Positions 1 through 9,772 of a stretch of 64,000 nucleotides of DNA are shown piece after piece (position 1 is the stretch's first letter; each line of letters opens with the position of its first letter). The position numbers and the translations under genes are program-made. Source of the DNA: Weissella kandleri (GTDB taxonomy: Bacteria > Bacillota > Bacilli > Lactobacillales > Lactobacillaceae); NCBI RefSeq assembly GCF_001438705.1, contig NZ_JQBP01000002.1, positions 93,805 to 157,804 of the forward strand, written 5' to 3'. Under the pieces are notes generated by a model, which was not told the DNA's origin, ran no database searches, and saw only the letters and a program-made list of their open reading frames with translations.

Positions 1-66
1 GAAGATTTGGCAGTAGTATTCAATTTAATTGACCAAAAAATTAAAGAATTACGAATCGAGGGATAA
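1..66 (+). CDS. C-terminal 21 codons of an upstream gene, possibly a deoxynucleoside kinase
   Basis: An open frame enters from the left edge and ends at TAA 64-66, three bases before the serS start codon. The visible tail reads EDLAVVFNLIDQKIKELRIEG. Deoxynucleoside kinases of Firmicutes often end in a similar amphipathic helix and lie beside serS, so that is a guess from context. The fragment is too short to identify. Confidence 0.4.
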   Translation, partial: EDLAVVFNLIDQKIKELRIEG

Positions 67-69
67 TTT

Positions 70-1356
70 ATGTTAGATATTAAGTATTTAAGAAATAATC
101 CAGATGAAGCGAAGGAACGTTTAGCCGGACGTGGTGTTGCGACGGAAACAGTCGACAGTTACTTAGCTTTGGATGCCAAGCGGCGTGAGATTTTAGTGCA
201 TGTTGAAGAGTTAAAGGCACAACGCAACGTTGTTTCTGATCAAATTGGACAAAAAAAGCGGGCAAAAGAAGATGCTCATGCGGAGATTGCAGAGATGCAG
301 CAACTGGCCCAAACAGTTAAGGCTTTAGACGAACAAGTGGAACAGATTGATGCTGATTTGAAGCAACAAGCTTTGCGTTTTCCTAACCTCCCTAATCCAA
401 ATATTCCAGTTGGCTCTGATGAAGCGGCTAATCGTGAAGAATTAAAGTGGGGAAACATCCCCACCTTTGATTTCACACCTAAGGCACACTATGAAATTGG
501 TGAAGCGTTGGGCATTTTAGATTGGGAACGCGGAGCGAAGGTTTCAGGGGCTCGCTTCGTTTATTACATTGGACAAGGGGCCCGCTTAGAACGTGCCGTG
601 TATAACTTTATGTTAGACGAGCACCGTAAAGAAGGCTATACAGAGGTATTACCACCTTATTTGGTCAAAGATGCTGCGATGTTTGGAACTGGCCAGTACC
701 CCAAATTTATGAATGATGCATACCGCGTTGGGGCGGATGACGAAATGACCTTAATCCCAACGGCGGAAGTGCCCTTGACGAATTATTATCGTGAAGAGAT
801 TTTAGATGGTGCCGATTTGCCAATTTCATTAACAGCTTTAGCTCCTTCTTTCCGGCAAGAAGCTGGATCAGCTGGTCGCGATACGCGCGGATTAATCCGG
901 ATGCACCAGTTTAATAAGGTCGAGATGGTTAAGTTTACGACCGAAGATGATTCTTATCGCGCCTTAGATCAGATGACAAAGGATGCGGAGAATATTTTGC
1001 AAAAGTTAGAGTTACCATATCATCTCATTACGCTGTCGACGGGAGATATGGGCTTCTCAGCCGCTGAAACCCATGATTTAGAAGTCTGGATGCCTGAACA
1101 AAATCTTTATCGTGAAATTTCTTCCGTTTCAAATACAGAAGCCTTTCAAGCGCGGCGAGCTAAGATTCAATATCGCGATGAGAATGGGCAATTACATTTC
1201 GCCCATACGTTAAATGGTTCAGGATTGGCTGTTGGTCGGACCGTAGCGGCAATTTTGGAAAACTATCAAAACGCCGATGGTACGGTGACTATTCCGGAAG
1301 TTTTGCGACCTTATTTTGGAGCTGATCAAATTATTGCTGAACGCGATTTACATTAA
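70..1356 (+). CDS. serS: Seryl-tRNA synthetase
   Basis: This cytoplasmic class II aminoacyl-tRNA synthetase charges tRNA-Ser, and also tRNA-Sec where present, with serine. The 428-residue length is typical. The N-terminal ~110 residues form the charged, heptad-like tRNA-binding coiled-coil arm (residues ~30-100). The catalytic domain follows, with the class II motif 2 region ([21 protein letters not shown], shortened here to its key residues FRQE and RGLIR) and motif 3 near the C-terminus ([17 protein letters not shown]). The ATG follows a GAGGGA ribosome-binding site. A clear intrinsic terminator follows the gene. Confidence 0.97.
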   Translation: MLDIKYLRNNPDEAKERLAGRGVATETVDSYLALDAKRREILVHVEELKAQRNVVSDQIGQKKRAKEDAHAEIAEMQQLAQTVKALDEQVEQIDADLKQQALRFPNLPNPNIPVGSDEAANREELKWGNIPTFDFTPKAHYEIGEALGILDWERGAKVSGARFVYYIGQGARLERAVYNFMLDEHRKEGYTEVLPPYLVKDAAMFGTGQYPKFMNDAYRVGADDEMTLIPTAEVPLTNYYREEILDGADLPISLTALAPSFRQEAGSAGRDTRGLIRMHQFNKVEMVKFTTEDDSYRALDQMTKDAENILQKLELPYHLITLSTGDMGFSAAETHDLEVWMPEQNLYREISSVSNTEAFQARRAKIQYRDENGQLHFAHTLNGSGLAVGRTVAAILENYQNADGTVTIPEVLRPYFGADQIIAERDLH

Positions 1357-1374
1357 TTTAAAGTTGAGGTTATG

Positions 1375-1408
1375 ACAGCCAAATTGGTAACAGTTTGGCT
1401 GTTTTTTT
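1375..1408 (+). terminator. Intrinsic terminator of serS
   Basis: A 9-bp stem ACAGCCAAA / TTTGGCTGT closes a 10-nt loop and is followed by seven T residues. Confidence 0.9.
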
Positions 1409-1490
1409 AATAACTTGGTAGCACGACTATGTATATTTAAAAGAGTACCAGTGATGAATAAATGAAATATGTGGGGGGCAGTCTAAAATT

Positions 1491-1505
1491 CTGTTAAAAT
1501 AACAG
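1491..1505 (+). promoter_or_regulatory. Extended -10 with overlapping palindrome upstream of the first ldhD
   Basis: TG-T-TAAAAT at 1492-1500 is an extended -10; no good -35 is visible. The same bases form a palindrome with arms CTGTTA and TAACAG around AAA. A repressor could bind across the -10, but this is inference from symmetry only. Confidence 0.45.
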
Positions 1506-1534
1506 TAGAGCAAGGAATTGAAAGGAGCAAAAGA

Positions 1535-2536
1535 ATGATGAAGATTATTGCGTTTGGAATACGAGAAGATGAGCAAGTAGCAGTTGACGCGTGGGTGGCT
1601 AAGCATCCGGATGTACAAGTCGACACAACTAATGAGCTTTTAACGCCAGAGACCGCGCCAATGGCAGCCGGCTACGATGTGGTTAATATTTTGCAAGCAG
1701 GTGTCCCTGTGGGTGAAGCAACTTTGAAGCAGTTGGCAGACTTAGGTATTCATATTTTAACTTTGCGAAATGTAGGAACTGACGATTTAGACTTTGAAAT
1801 GTTGAAGAAGTATAATTTCCACGTGTCAAATGTGCCCCGCTATTCACCAAATGCGATTGCGGAGCATGCTATGATTCAAATGGCGCGTTTATTCCGGCAT
1901 ATGAAGCAGATGGATATTAAAGTTTATCGGCATGATTTAGCCTGGGCCCCAACGATTGGTCGGGAAGTGCGAAAACAAACAATTGGAATTGTTGGAACTG
2001 GAAATATTGGCCGTGTAGCAATTCAAATTGCCCAAGGGTTTGGCGCCAAAGTGATTGCTTATGATAAATATCAAAATCCAGAATTAGCTGCAAAAGGGCT
2101 GTATGTCGATACTTTGGATGAGCTATTAGCACAAGCAGATGGAATTTCATTGCATGTGCCTGGAATCCCTGAAAATCACTATCTGATTAACCCTGATTCG
2201 ATTGCGAAGATGAAAGACCATGCTGTGATTGTAAACGCGGGCCGGGGCAATCTGGTTGATACTGATGCCGTGATTGCTGCATTGGATAGCGGAAAACTAG
2301 ATGGCTTTGCGATGGACACTTATGAAGATGAAGGTGGCCTCTTTAACGTTGATTGGGCCGGACAAGACTTCCCAGATCCACGAGTCGCCGACTTAATTAC
2401 GCGAGAGAATGTAATTGTTTCACCACATACTGCCTTTTATACTTGGACGGCTTCTGAAGAAATGGTTGAACAATCATTGGATGCGGGATTGGCTTTCTTT
2501 AATGGCGAGACACCAGAACAAGTTGTTAAATTTTAA
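1535..2536 (+). CDS. D-2-hydroxyacid dehydrogenase, D-lactate dehydrogenase paralogue 1
   Basis: NAD-dependent D-isomer 2-hydroxyacid dehydrogenase of the D-LDH subfamily, 333 aa, predicted to reduce pyruvate or a related 2-oxoacid to the D-hydroxyacid in the cytoplasm. The nucleotide-binding motif GTGNIGRVAIQIAQGFGA lies near residue 153. The catalytic Arg is in [11 protein letters not shown] (Arg237), the Glu is in the TYEDE segment, and the His is in SPHTAFYT (His298). The start is ATG 1535 or 1538 behind GAAAGGAG. It is clearly related to the next gene, but its codon choice is much less biased, which suggests lower expression and perhaps a different substrate (for example a branched or aromatic 2-oxoacid). 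Confidence 0.85.
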   Translation: MMKIIAFGIREDEQVAVDAWVAKHPDVQVDTTNELLTPETAPMAAGYDVVNILQAGVPVGEATLKQLADLGIHILTLRNVGTDDLDFEMLKKYNFHVSNVPRYSPNAIAEHAMIQMARLFRHMKQMDIKVYRHDLAWAPTIGREVRKQTIGIVGTGNIGRVAIQIAQGFGAKVIAYDKYQNPELAAKGLYVDTLDELLAQADGISLHVPGIPENHYLINPDSIAKMKDHAVIVNAGRGNLVDTDAVIAALDSGKLDGFAMDTYEDEGGLFNVDWAGQDFPDPRVADLITRENVIVSPHTAFYTWTASEEMVEQSLDAGLAFFNGETPEQVVKF

Positions 2537-2602
2537 TGTTGCAAAAAATTTTACATGTGTGAAAAATAAGTGTAAATTTATTTCGATTTTTGCTGTTTCA
2601 AT

Positions 2603-2631
2603 TTGATAAAAACGCTAAAATGCGGTAGAAT
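2603..2631 (+). promoter_or_regulatory. Sigma-A promoter of ldhD
   Basis: TTGATA (2603-2608), a 17-bp spacer and TAGAAT (2626-2631). The inferred start near 2638 gives an ~80-nt leader. A palindrome TGTGA-GTTT-TCACA (2649-2662) lies just downstream of the start and could be an operator. Confidence 0.75.
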
Positions 2632-2703
2632 TTAGTTGTAAACTAGTGTGTGAGTTTTCACATATAGTTATTTATTTTCACAATACGTTGAGTATTAGAT
2701 TAA

Positions 2704-3717
<1,014 letters not shown>

Positions 3718-3739
3718 AATAAGTGATTAATAAGTAAGT

Positions 3740-3759
3740 TAAGTCAAGGCCTTGTCTTA
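3740..3759. repeat. 20-bp near-perfect palindrome downstream of ldhD
   Basis: TAAGTCAAGG meets CCTTGTCTTA with a single T:T mismatch and no loop. It may act as a weak terminator for ldhD (a run TATTTTTG follows ~10 nt later) or as an operator for the downstream membrane-protein gene. The sequence does not decide. Confidence 0.4.
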
Positions 3760-3826
3760 GTTGATTGATATTTTTGAAAAAGAATTCTGCAACTGAGGTG
3801 GGCCTTTTAATTATGGAGATGATATT

Positions 3827-4972
3827 ATGGATTATTTTGACGGGAGTTACCAGTTAAAGGCCAAAGATTTTTTCTTTAAAATCTTGAGTGGTTCAGCCCA
3901 AGGGATTTTGATTGGTGTTTTGCCTTCAGCGGTTTTGAAGTATTTATTGAAGCTTTTCATTACACCTGGGGTGGTTAATTGGGCCTCAGATTTGAATGCA
4001 ATTTTGGTTTTGTTCCAGACGTTTATCCCAGTCTTAATTGGTGTAAGCATCGCTTTGCAATTTAAGATGAAGCCTTTGGATGTTGGAACCTTGGGGATTG
4101 CGGTAGCCGCTGCCTCTGGTTCAATCAAGTGGGGAACAGCGCCAGCTGGGTTTACGAACCCAATCACGCATGTTAAGTCAGCTACGGCTGCTCCGATTTA
4201 TGTTGCTTCAGGAGCCGGGGACGTAATTAACGCCATGATTGTGGCCGCGATTGGAGTCTTAGTGATTTGGTTGATTGCTAAGTACTTAGGTGGATTTGGT
4301 TCTGTCGCAATTATCCTTACACCAATTGTTGTTGGTGGGGGCGTTGGTTTGATTGGAAAAGGGATTGCTCCTTATGTTGGTTCAGTCACCACTTGGATTG
4401 GACAAATGGTTGAGACCTTTACACGGCTTCAACCCGTACCAATGTCTATCCTGATTGCGATGGCCTTTGCGATTATCATTGTTACACCGGTTTCTACGGT
4501 TGGAATTGCTTTGGCGATTTCTTTGGCCGGTGTTGGTTCAGCGGCAGCTGGAGTAGGGGTAATTTCAACAACTGTTATTTTGTTGGTTAACTCAATTAAG
4601 GTTAATAAAAAAGGAACGTCAATTGCAATTTTCTTGGGAGCCATGAAGGGAATGATGCCTTCTGTCTTCGCTAAGCCGGTAACGATGATTTCGTTCTTAA
4701 TCACAGCTGCTGTATCAGGAATTCCAGTGGCATTGATGAATGTTCAAGGAACACCAACTTCAGCTGGATTTGGTTGGATTGGATTGGTTACACCGATTCA
4801 AGCCGTCGCAAAGGATGCTGCAGACGCACAATGGATTAATAACTATGTCAATCCAATGATTTCAATTATTGTCTTCTTCGTAGTGCCAATTGTGACTGGA
4901 TTTATTGTTGACTATGTCTTAACTAAGATTGTTAAGTTGTATAATCCAATGGATTTCCAACAAGAAATTTAA
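3827..4972 (+). CDS. PTS EIIC-like integral membrane protein (PTS_EIIC_2 type)
   Basis: A 381-aa polytopic membrane protein with about nine or ten hydrophobic segments, rich in Gly and Ala, for example residues ~50-72, ~90-110, ~120-150, ~155-185, ~205-250, ~285-305 and ~345-365. Its overall character and the segment SAAAGVGVISTTVILLVNSIKVNKKGTS fit the PTS_EIIC_2 family of EIIC-like proteins; the match is from memory, not a search. No EIIA or EIIB gene lies nearby, so phosphotransfer partners, if any, are encoded elsewhere. It sits alone between a palindrome and a clear terminator; the substrate is unknown. Confidence 0.7.
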   Translation: MDYFDGSYQLKAKDFFFKILSGSAQGILIGVLPSAVLKYLLKLFITPGVVNWASDLNAILVLFQTFIPVLIGVSIALQFKMKPLDVGTLGIAVAAASGSIKWGTAPAGFTNPITHVKSATAAPIYVASGAGDVINAMIVAAIGVLVIWLIAKYLGGFGSVAIILTPIVVGGGVGLIGKGIAPYVGSVTTWIGQMVETFTRLQPVPMSILIAMAFAIIIVTPVSTVGIALAISLAGVGSAAAGVGVISTTVILLVNSIKVNKKGTSIAIFLGAMKGMMPSVFAKPVTMISFLITAAVSGIPVALMNVQGTPTSAGFGWIGLVTPIQAVAKDAADAQWINNYVNPMISIIVFFVVPIVTGFIVDYVLTKIVKLYNPMDFQQEI

Positions 4973-4981
4973 TTGAGAATT

Positions 4982-5016
4982 CAAAAGGACACTTCATGCG
5001 AGGTGTCCTTTTGTGT
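4982..5016 (+). terminator. Intrinsic terminator after the EIIC-like gene
   Basis: A perfect 11-bp stem CAAAAGGACAC / GTGTCCTTTTG closes a 10-nt loop, with the U-rich part inside the 3' arm. Confidence 0.8.
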
Positions 5017-5110
5017 TGCTTGTAAAAAGTTTCAGAAGCAGTTAGAATGAAATTCGAAGTATCAGGCTCATTTACTAAAAAATTCATAGAAAAAACATGG
5101 GGAAAGTAAG

Positions 5111-6055
5111 ATGGATGGAATTATTCCAAATGGTCCAGGCACGTTAATGTCGATTTTATGGCCTTTAATTATTATATTAATTGGGGCGGCATTCGTCGCT
5201 GGAATAATTGCTGGCACGCGGAAAATCTTTAAAAAGCCAGCTGCTTATGGCCGTTGGATGGGTTTGATGACGGTGATTGGGAGCGTTATATTGCTTGGGT
5301 ATTATACTAATTTTATGGGGATGCAAGCTGTGGTGATGAATGTTTACAATCAGCAAGCAGCCCAGCAAATTCAGCAAAAAGCCAAACGGCCAATTAGTCG
5401 TCAACAGGTAAAAAAGATGGTGATGCGTGATCAAAACCCGAATGACCGCTTTACTAAGCAAGGTTTTGTCGCCATTCCGAGTCGAGCAATTTTATTGCCC
5501 ATTTATGATGATGCCTATTCAGAACAAGGTTTGGATTTAGGGGCTGATTTTGCTAACCGCACGCATGAAGATTCAAAAGGTACGAAAGTTCCAGTGATGG
5601 GGCAGGGTAACTATGGTTTGGCAGCCCATAATTTTAATGACGGGCAAACCGGATTTAGTGCTTTACAAGAGCACTTGAATCAAAATCATCCGTATATTCA
5701 AAATGGGCGTTTAAATGGTTCAAATTGGTTAAATGGGAACAAAATTTACTTAGCGAATGCTGATGGTATTTATGAGTATGTCATTCGTGGTCAAAAAACG
5801 GTGCAAAAAGATGATGTTGGCGTTTTGGATCCGAGTCAAAATGCGCAATTGACCATTATTAGTTGTCTCTTTCCTAGTACTGAATATCGAATTGTGACAT
5901 CGGCCGATTTGGTGCATAATTATAGTTGGGAAACAGCGCCGAAACAAGTTATTGGTTACTTTAACTTAAAAGTTCAAAATACACATGCTCGCGCTGACTG
6001 GTATAATCCTGGAACCGAAGAAGGTGCCAATGGTGATGCTGGTGGGACGAAGTAA
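5111..6055 (+). CDS. srtA: Class A sortase
   Basis: Membrane-bound transpeptidase that cleaves LPxTG-type sorting signals and joins surface proteins to the cell wall. At 314 aa it is longer than most SrtA. Two hydrophobic segments lie at the N-terminus (residues ~12-35 and ~48-68), followed by a Gln-rich linker and the sortase barrel. The catalytic residues appear to be His173 (AAHNF), Cys252 and Arg260 (EYRIV). The usual TLxTC motif reads TIISC here, so two positions differ. The C-terminus extends ~30 residues past the barrel and is Asn/Gly-rich. There is no LPxTG substrate gene nearby, which suits a housekeeping sortase. Confidence 0.88.
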   Translation: MDGIIPNGPGTLMSILWPLIIILIGAAFVAGIIAGTRKIFKKPAAYGRWMGLMTVIGSVILLGYYTNFMGMQAVVMNVYNQQAAQQIQQKAKRPISRQQVKKMVMRDQNPNDRFTKQGFVAIPSRAILLPIYDDAYSEQGLDLGADFANRTHEDSKGTKVPVMGQGNYGLAAHNFNDGQTGFSALQEHLNQNHPYIQNGRLNGSNWLNGNKIYLANADGIYEYVIRGQKTVQKDDVGVLDPSQNAQLTIISCLFPSTEYRIVTSADLVHNYSWETAPKQVIGYFNLKVQNTHARADWYNPGTEEGANGDAGGTK

Positions 6056-6081
6056 TTTGATTTAAAAGGTAGGAAAGAAAA

Positions 6082-6813
6082 TTGAAAACAATTGCGTTTG
6101 ATGCATCAAATCAACCGTTAACAATTGCATTATTTGATAATCAAGAGTTAATTAGTCAGTTTGAAACGAATCAAGTTAAAAATCATTCTGAACAACTATT
6201 ACCTGGCATTGATCAGTTGATGCAAGACGCAGGGTGGCGTCCACAAGATTTAGAACGGGTGATTGTGAGTCAGGGACCAGGCTCATACACTGGGTTGCGC
6301 TTGGCGGTTACTACGGCTAAGACGCTTGCTTTTACTTTGGGCTTAGAACTTGTTGGCGTATCAAGCTTAGCGTTATTGGCTGCCAATGTAGCGTTAGCCG
6401 ATGCGAAAGATACTCTAATAATTCCTTTAATGGATGCCCGTAATCAAAATGTTTACGCTGGTCAATATCAGTGGCAAGGTGAGCATTTAGTAAATATCAT
6501 CAACGATCAGCATACGCCCCTAAAAGCCATGCCTAGCCAAATTGCGGCACAGCAAGCAGTGATTTATGTGGGGGCTACCCCAGAGATGCAAGCAGAAATA
6601 TTGACACAAGTTCCCCAAGCCCAATTTGCGGCGGATAATTTACCGCATGCCGCTAATTTGGTGCAGTTGGCAAGAACAGAGCCGATCATTACTGCAGTGA
6701 ATGCGATTCATCAGTTTAACCCACGCTATTTGCGGTTAACGCAAGCGGAAGCAAATTGGCAACAACAACATCCTGAGGCAAAACGACAAGATTATGTGGA
6801 AAAAGTTAAGTAA
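6082..6813 (+). CDS. tsaB: tRNA t6A biosynthesis protein TsaB
   Basis: TsaB is the structural partner of TsaD in the complex that installs N6-threonylcarbamoyladenosine at position 37 of ANN-decoding tRNAs. The 243-aa protein has the ASKHA fold and the family marker GPGSYTGLRLAVTTAKTLA around residues 64-82. It starts with TTG behind AGGAAAG; no ATG fits. It is the first gene of a tight cluster tsaB-rimI-rimI-tsaD, overlapping the next gene by 20 bp. Confidence 0.94.
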   Translation: MKTIAFDASNQPLTIALFDNQELISQFETNQVKNHSEQLLPGIDQLMQDAGWRPQDLERVIVSQGPGSYTGLRLAVTTAKTLAFTLGLELVGVSSLALLAANVALADAKDTLIIPLMDARNQNVYAGQYQWQGEHLVNIINDQHTPLKAMPSQIAAQQAVIYVGATPEMQAEILTQVPQAQFAADNLPHAANLVQLARTEPIITAVNAIHQFNPRYLRLTQAEANWQQQHPEAKRQDYVEKVK

Positions 6814-7357
6814 ATGGTGGCAGCGTTCGCAACAACCGCTGGCGCCAGAGATTCAAAAATTTGAACAAACGATGGTCATTAATCAACAAAATTATTTAAT
6901 TGCGGTAGCACAACAAAGGGATGTGGCGGATGTTTTCGCAGTGGAAGAGGCGGCGTATCATGGCTTCGCACCTTGGCCACTTGAAGTCTTTGCGGATGAA
7001 ATTGCGCGGACGAACGAACGGCTATACCTGATTTTACGTGCGACCACGACTAATGAGATTGTCGCGTATGCGGGGGCTGTTTTTGCAGCGGGGGCCAAAG
7101 ATGCACACGTGACGAATTTGGCGGTGCTACCAGCGTGGCAACGGCAAGGGTTAGCGCAGGCGCTGTTGACATATATGATGTCTTTAGCCGTGCAACATTA
7201 TTATCAATCAATGACACTAGAAGTGCAGGTCGATAATAGCGAAGCTCGCCAACTCTATCAAAAGCTTGGCTTTAATGATTTACGCTTACGTCGTGATTAT
7301 TATGGTCCAGGGGTTGATGCACAGGAAATGCGCGTTAGCTTGGGTGGTGAATTATGA
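6794..7357 (+). CDS. rimI: GNAT acetyltransferase, RimI-like, with N-terminal extension
   Basis: Predicted N-alpha-acetyltransferase of the RimI family (in enterobacteria it acts on ribosomal protein S18), 187 aa. The GNAT acetyl-CoA motif is [20 protein letters not shown] (residues ~111-130), followed by NSEARQLYQKLGF. Compared with a usual ~150-aa RimI it carries about 35 extra N-terminal residues rich in Trp, Lys and Gln; the frame overlaps the end of tsaB and no later start with a good RBS was seen. The substrate is not shown by the sequence. Confidence 0.85.
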   Translation: MWKKLSKWWQRSQQPLAPEIQKFEQTMVINQQNYLIAVAQQRDVADVFAVEEAAYHGFAPWPLEVFADEIARTNERLYLILRATTTNEIVAYAGAVFAAGAKDAHVTNLAVLPAWQRQGLAQALLTYMMSLAVQHYYQSMTLEVQVDNSEARQLYQKLGFNDLRLRRDYYGPGVDAQEMRVSLGGEL

Positions 7358-7791
7358 TGAACTATCAATTTACGACCCAAGTGGCGGCAGCGGATTTAAC
7401 ACGAATTACTGAACAAGCGTATCAGCATGACGGGTGGACGCGCCAAGTATATGAACAAGATTTAAAACAAGCGACGAGTCGTTATTTGGCTCTTCGGGTT
7501 AATGGTGAAATCATTGCTTTTTTAGGGGCGAGCTGGGTATTGGATGAATTTTCAGTGACAAATCTCGCTGTTTTACCTGTTTGGCAAGGGCACCATTTGG
7601 GCGAGACGTTGTTGCGAGAAACGATTCAGCGCTTGCCGCAAGGAACCCGTTTATTGTTAGAGGTGCGCCCATCAAATCAAAAAGCCGTGGCTTTATATGA
7701 AAAGATTGGATTTCAAACATATTTTATGCGTCCAAAATATTACCATAATCCCATTGAAGATGCATATTTAATGGATTATACGATTAAGTAA
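7354..7791 (+). CDS. rimI: Ribosomal-protein-alanine N-acetyltransferase RimI, second copy
   Basis: A compact 145-aa GNAT acetyltransferase, starting in an ATGA overlap with the previous gene, so translational coupling is likely. The acetyl-CoA pyrophosphate loop reads [20 protein letters not shown], followed by [13 protein letters not shown], as in RimI. Two adjacent RimI-like genes between tsaB and tsaD are an arrangement seen in other lactic acid bacteria. Which copy modifies S18, if either does, cannot be told here. Confidence 0.88.
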   Translation: MMNYQFTTQVAAADLTRITEQAYQHDGWTRQVYEQDLKQATSRYLALRVNGEIIAFLGASWVLDEFSVTNLAVLPVWQGHHLGETLLRETIQRLPQGTRLLLEVRPSNQKAVALYEKIGFQTYFMRPKYYHNPIEDAYLMDYTIK

Positions 7792-7813
7792 GATGAATGA
7801 AAGGAAGATGGGG

Positions 7814-8878
7814 ATGTCAGATCGAATCATTTTAGCGTTTGAATCCAGTGCGGATGAGACGAGTGTCGCAATTGTGCAAAATGGCCGGAAAATTCTAAGT
7901 TTAGAGATTGCAACACAGATTAAAAGCCACCAACGGTTTGGGGGCATTGTTCCTGAAGTAGCGAGTCGTCATCATATCGAACAAATTACCGTATTGGTGG
8001 ATGCAGCATTGACGGATGCTAATTTAACATATGATGATTTGACAGCTGTGGCGGTGACGTATGGTCCTGGTCTAGTGGGAGCTCTTTTAGTTGGCGTTAC
8101 GGCGGCCAAGACCATTGCTTGGGCGCATCGATTGCCGTTAGTTCCAGTGATACATATGGAGGGGCATATTAGTGCAGCCCAATTTGTGGAGCCCATTGCG
8201 TACCCTGCGTTAGCATTAATGGTTTCCGGGGGACACACTGAATTTGTATACATGCCTGATGAATATCAATATCAAGTAGTTGGTGATACTCGAGATGATG
8301 CGGTCGGTGAATCTTATGATAAGGTAGGCCGGACCATGGGGTTAAATTATCCAGCGGGAAAAACATTAGATGAAATGGCGCATCGAGGGCATGCGCGGTA
8401 TGATTTACCGCGGGCATTAATGCATGATGATCGGTTAGACTTTAGTTTTTCAGGCTTGAAAAGTGCGGTGATTAATTTAAAGCATAATGCAGAGCAACGT
8501 GATGAACCATTGAATGCGGATGATTTAGCAGCGAGTTTTCAAGCTGCTGTGTTAGATGTGCTATTGACAAAAACTCAGCAAGCATTGCAACAGTACCCTG
8601 CTAAAACATTTATTTTAGCGGGGGGTGTGGCAGCAAATCAAGGCTTGCGTGAAGGTTTAACCCAATTGTTGCAAGACTTCCCGACGACGAATTTTGTACC
8701 GGTTCCGCGCGAATTAGCCGGAGATAATGCCGCTATGGTCGGAGCGGCTGGTGATATTGCTTATCGTCATGGTAAACGATCTGAGTGGGACTTAAATGCC
8801 CGTCCCGGTGAAGAATTTGAATACTTGGATGCAGAGATGGAATTTAAAGTACCGGGAGTTGAAAATAATCGTTCATAA
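7814..8878 (+). CDS. tsaD: tRNA N6-adenosine threonylcarbamoyltransferase TsaD
   Basis: TsaD transfers the threonylcarbamoyl group from threonylcarbamoyl-AMP to A37 of tRNA, together with TsaB and TsaE. The metal-binding His motif is HMEGH, the nucleotide-binding segments are VSGGHTEFV and [12 protein letters not shown], and the N-terminal [10 protein letters not shown] is typical. An in-frame ATG lies at 7793 (361 aa), but ATG 7814 (354 aa) is preferred because AAGGAAG stands 6-7 bases before it; 335-350 aa is usual. It closes the cluster and is followed by a strong terminator. Confidence 0.96.
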   Translation: MSDRIILAFESSADETSVAIVQNGRKILSLEIATQIKSHQRFGGIVPEVASRHHIEQITVLVDAALTDANLTYDDLTAVAVTYGPGLVGALLVGVTAAKTIAWAHRLPLVPVIHMEGHISAAQFVEPIAYPALALMVSGGHTEFVYMPDEYQYQVVGDTRDDAVGESYDKVGRTMGLNYPAGKTLDEMAHRGHARYDLPRALMHDDRLDFSFSGLKSAVINLKHNAEQRDEPLNADDLAASFQAAVLDVLLTKTQQALQQYPAKTFILAGGVAANQGLREGLTQLLQDFPTTNFVPVPRELAGDNAAMVGAAGDIAYRHGKRSEWDLNARPGEEFEYLDAEMEFKVPGVENNRS

Positions 8879-8887
8879 TTAAAGTTT

Positions 8888-8918
8888 AAGGCTGAGCCAC
8901 TATGGCTCAGCCTTTTTT
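8888..8918 (+). terminator. Intrinsic terminator of the tsaB-tsaD cluster
   Basis: A perfect stem AAGGCTGAGCC / GGCTCAGCCTT with a 5-nt loop, followed by a T run. Confidence 0.93.
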
Positions 8919-9158
8919 GCTAATCTATTAGGAAGAAAGGAACATTTTTGTGTTGACCTTTTTTATTGTGGTCAACATTAGTCGTAAGAAGTCCATTTGA
9001 TGAAGATAAACATATACTTGGTAAATGATAAATTGAAAAAAGGTAATTTTAACCAAAATTCACGCTCAATAAAATAAATTTACATAAAAATGAAAATGCT
9101 TTCTATCAATTTAAAGTTTATTGTTACAAAAGTGTAATACAAAAAATGGGGATAATGC
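8919..9158. other. AT-rich intergenic region before the S10 operon
   Basis: No gene is seen. It holds an inverted repeat TGTTGACC (8951-8958) / GGTCAACA (8970-8977) around an 11-nt AT-rich centre, and at 9090-9104 a sequence one base from the cre consensus (ATGAAAATGCTTTCT, with T in place of the central C). Both are candidates for regulator binding; no function can be shown. Confidence 0.4.
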
Positions 9159-9187
9159 TTGCAATCACTGACTTGATAGGGTATTAT
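9159..9187 (+). promoter_or_regulatory. Main promoter of the S10-spc-alpha superoperon
   Basis: TTGCAA (9159-9164), a 17-bp spacer and TATTAT (9182-9187). Transcription would start near 9194, leaving a ~190-nt leader before rpsJ. Confidence 0.75.
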
Positions 9188-9193
9188 AGTCAA

Positions 9194-9384
9194 GTACGTT
9201 GCTTGAATGAAGATCGATTTGGTCTTCTAGATGGGGCAACGACAGTAACGAGCGATGATGTGAGAGGTTGCGACACACCCGGCAGCATTGCCACCGGAAC
9301 CAGTGCCATGGATTTCGGAAGGCGTGTTGGTTTTTCTCACGGAGTTAGTCTCATATTCCAATATGGACGAAGGAAGGAGTCATC
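9194..9384 (+). promoter_or_regulatory. Structured 5' leader of the S10 operon
   Basis: Two nested-hairpin domains can be drawn. In the first, GTTGC (9198-9202) pairs with GCAAC (9236-9240), and inside it GAAGATC pairs with GGTCTTC. In the second, GTGAGA (9260-9265) pairs with TCTCAC (9335-9340), enclosing CGACAC / GTGTTG and a GC-rich core. Autoregulatory S10-operon leaders are known in several bacterial lineages; that this one is such an element is inference. Confidence 0.5.
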
Positions 9385-9693
9385 ATGGCAAATAAGAAGA
9401 TCCGTATCCGCTTGAAGGCATACGAACACACAATCATTGATGCATCTGCAGAGAAGATTGTTGAAACGGCAAAGCGTACTGGTGCTGAAGTATCAGGACC
9501 AATCCCATTGCCAACGGAACGTACTTTGTACACCGTTTTGCGTTCACCACACAAGCACAAGGATTCACGGGAACAATTCGAAATGCGCACTCACAAGCGT
9601 TTGATCGACATTGTAAACCCAACTTCACAAACAGTTGATGCATTGTCAAAGCTTGAATTACCAAGTGGTGTCAACATCGAAATTAAGTTGTAA
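9385..9693 (+). CDS. rpsJ: 30S ribosomal protein S10
   Basis: Protein S10 of the small-subunit head, also NusE in antitermination complexes. It has 102 aa, the normal length, with the signature [10 protein letters not shown]-like stretch [20 protein letters not shown]. It is the first gene of the superoperon, with ATG behind AAGGAAGGAG and the structured leader upstream. Confidence 0.98.
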   Translation: MANKKIRIRLKAYEHTIIDASAEKIVETAKRTGAEVSGPIPLPTERTLYTVLRSPHKHKDSREQFEMRTHKRLIDIVNPTSQTVDALSKLELPSGVNIEIKL

Positions 9694-9772
9694 TTCAATT
9701 TCGGCTTAAAGTGATGCCTGATCAAGCATTAAAACTAATCAAATAAATTTATAAAAAACAAAGGAGATAGTC

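Noticed and set aside
9146-9415. Open frame of 89 codons before rpsJ
   Set aside because: It overlaps rpsJ in another frame, starts upstream of the likely promoter, and its bases are explained by leader hairpins. No homology or RBS is evident.
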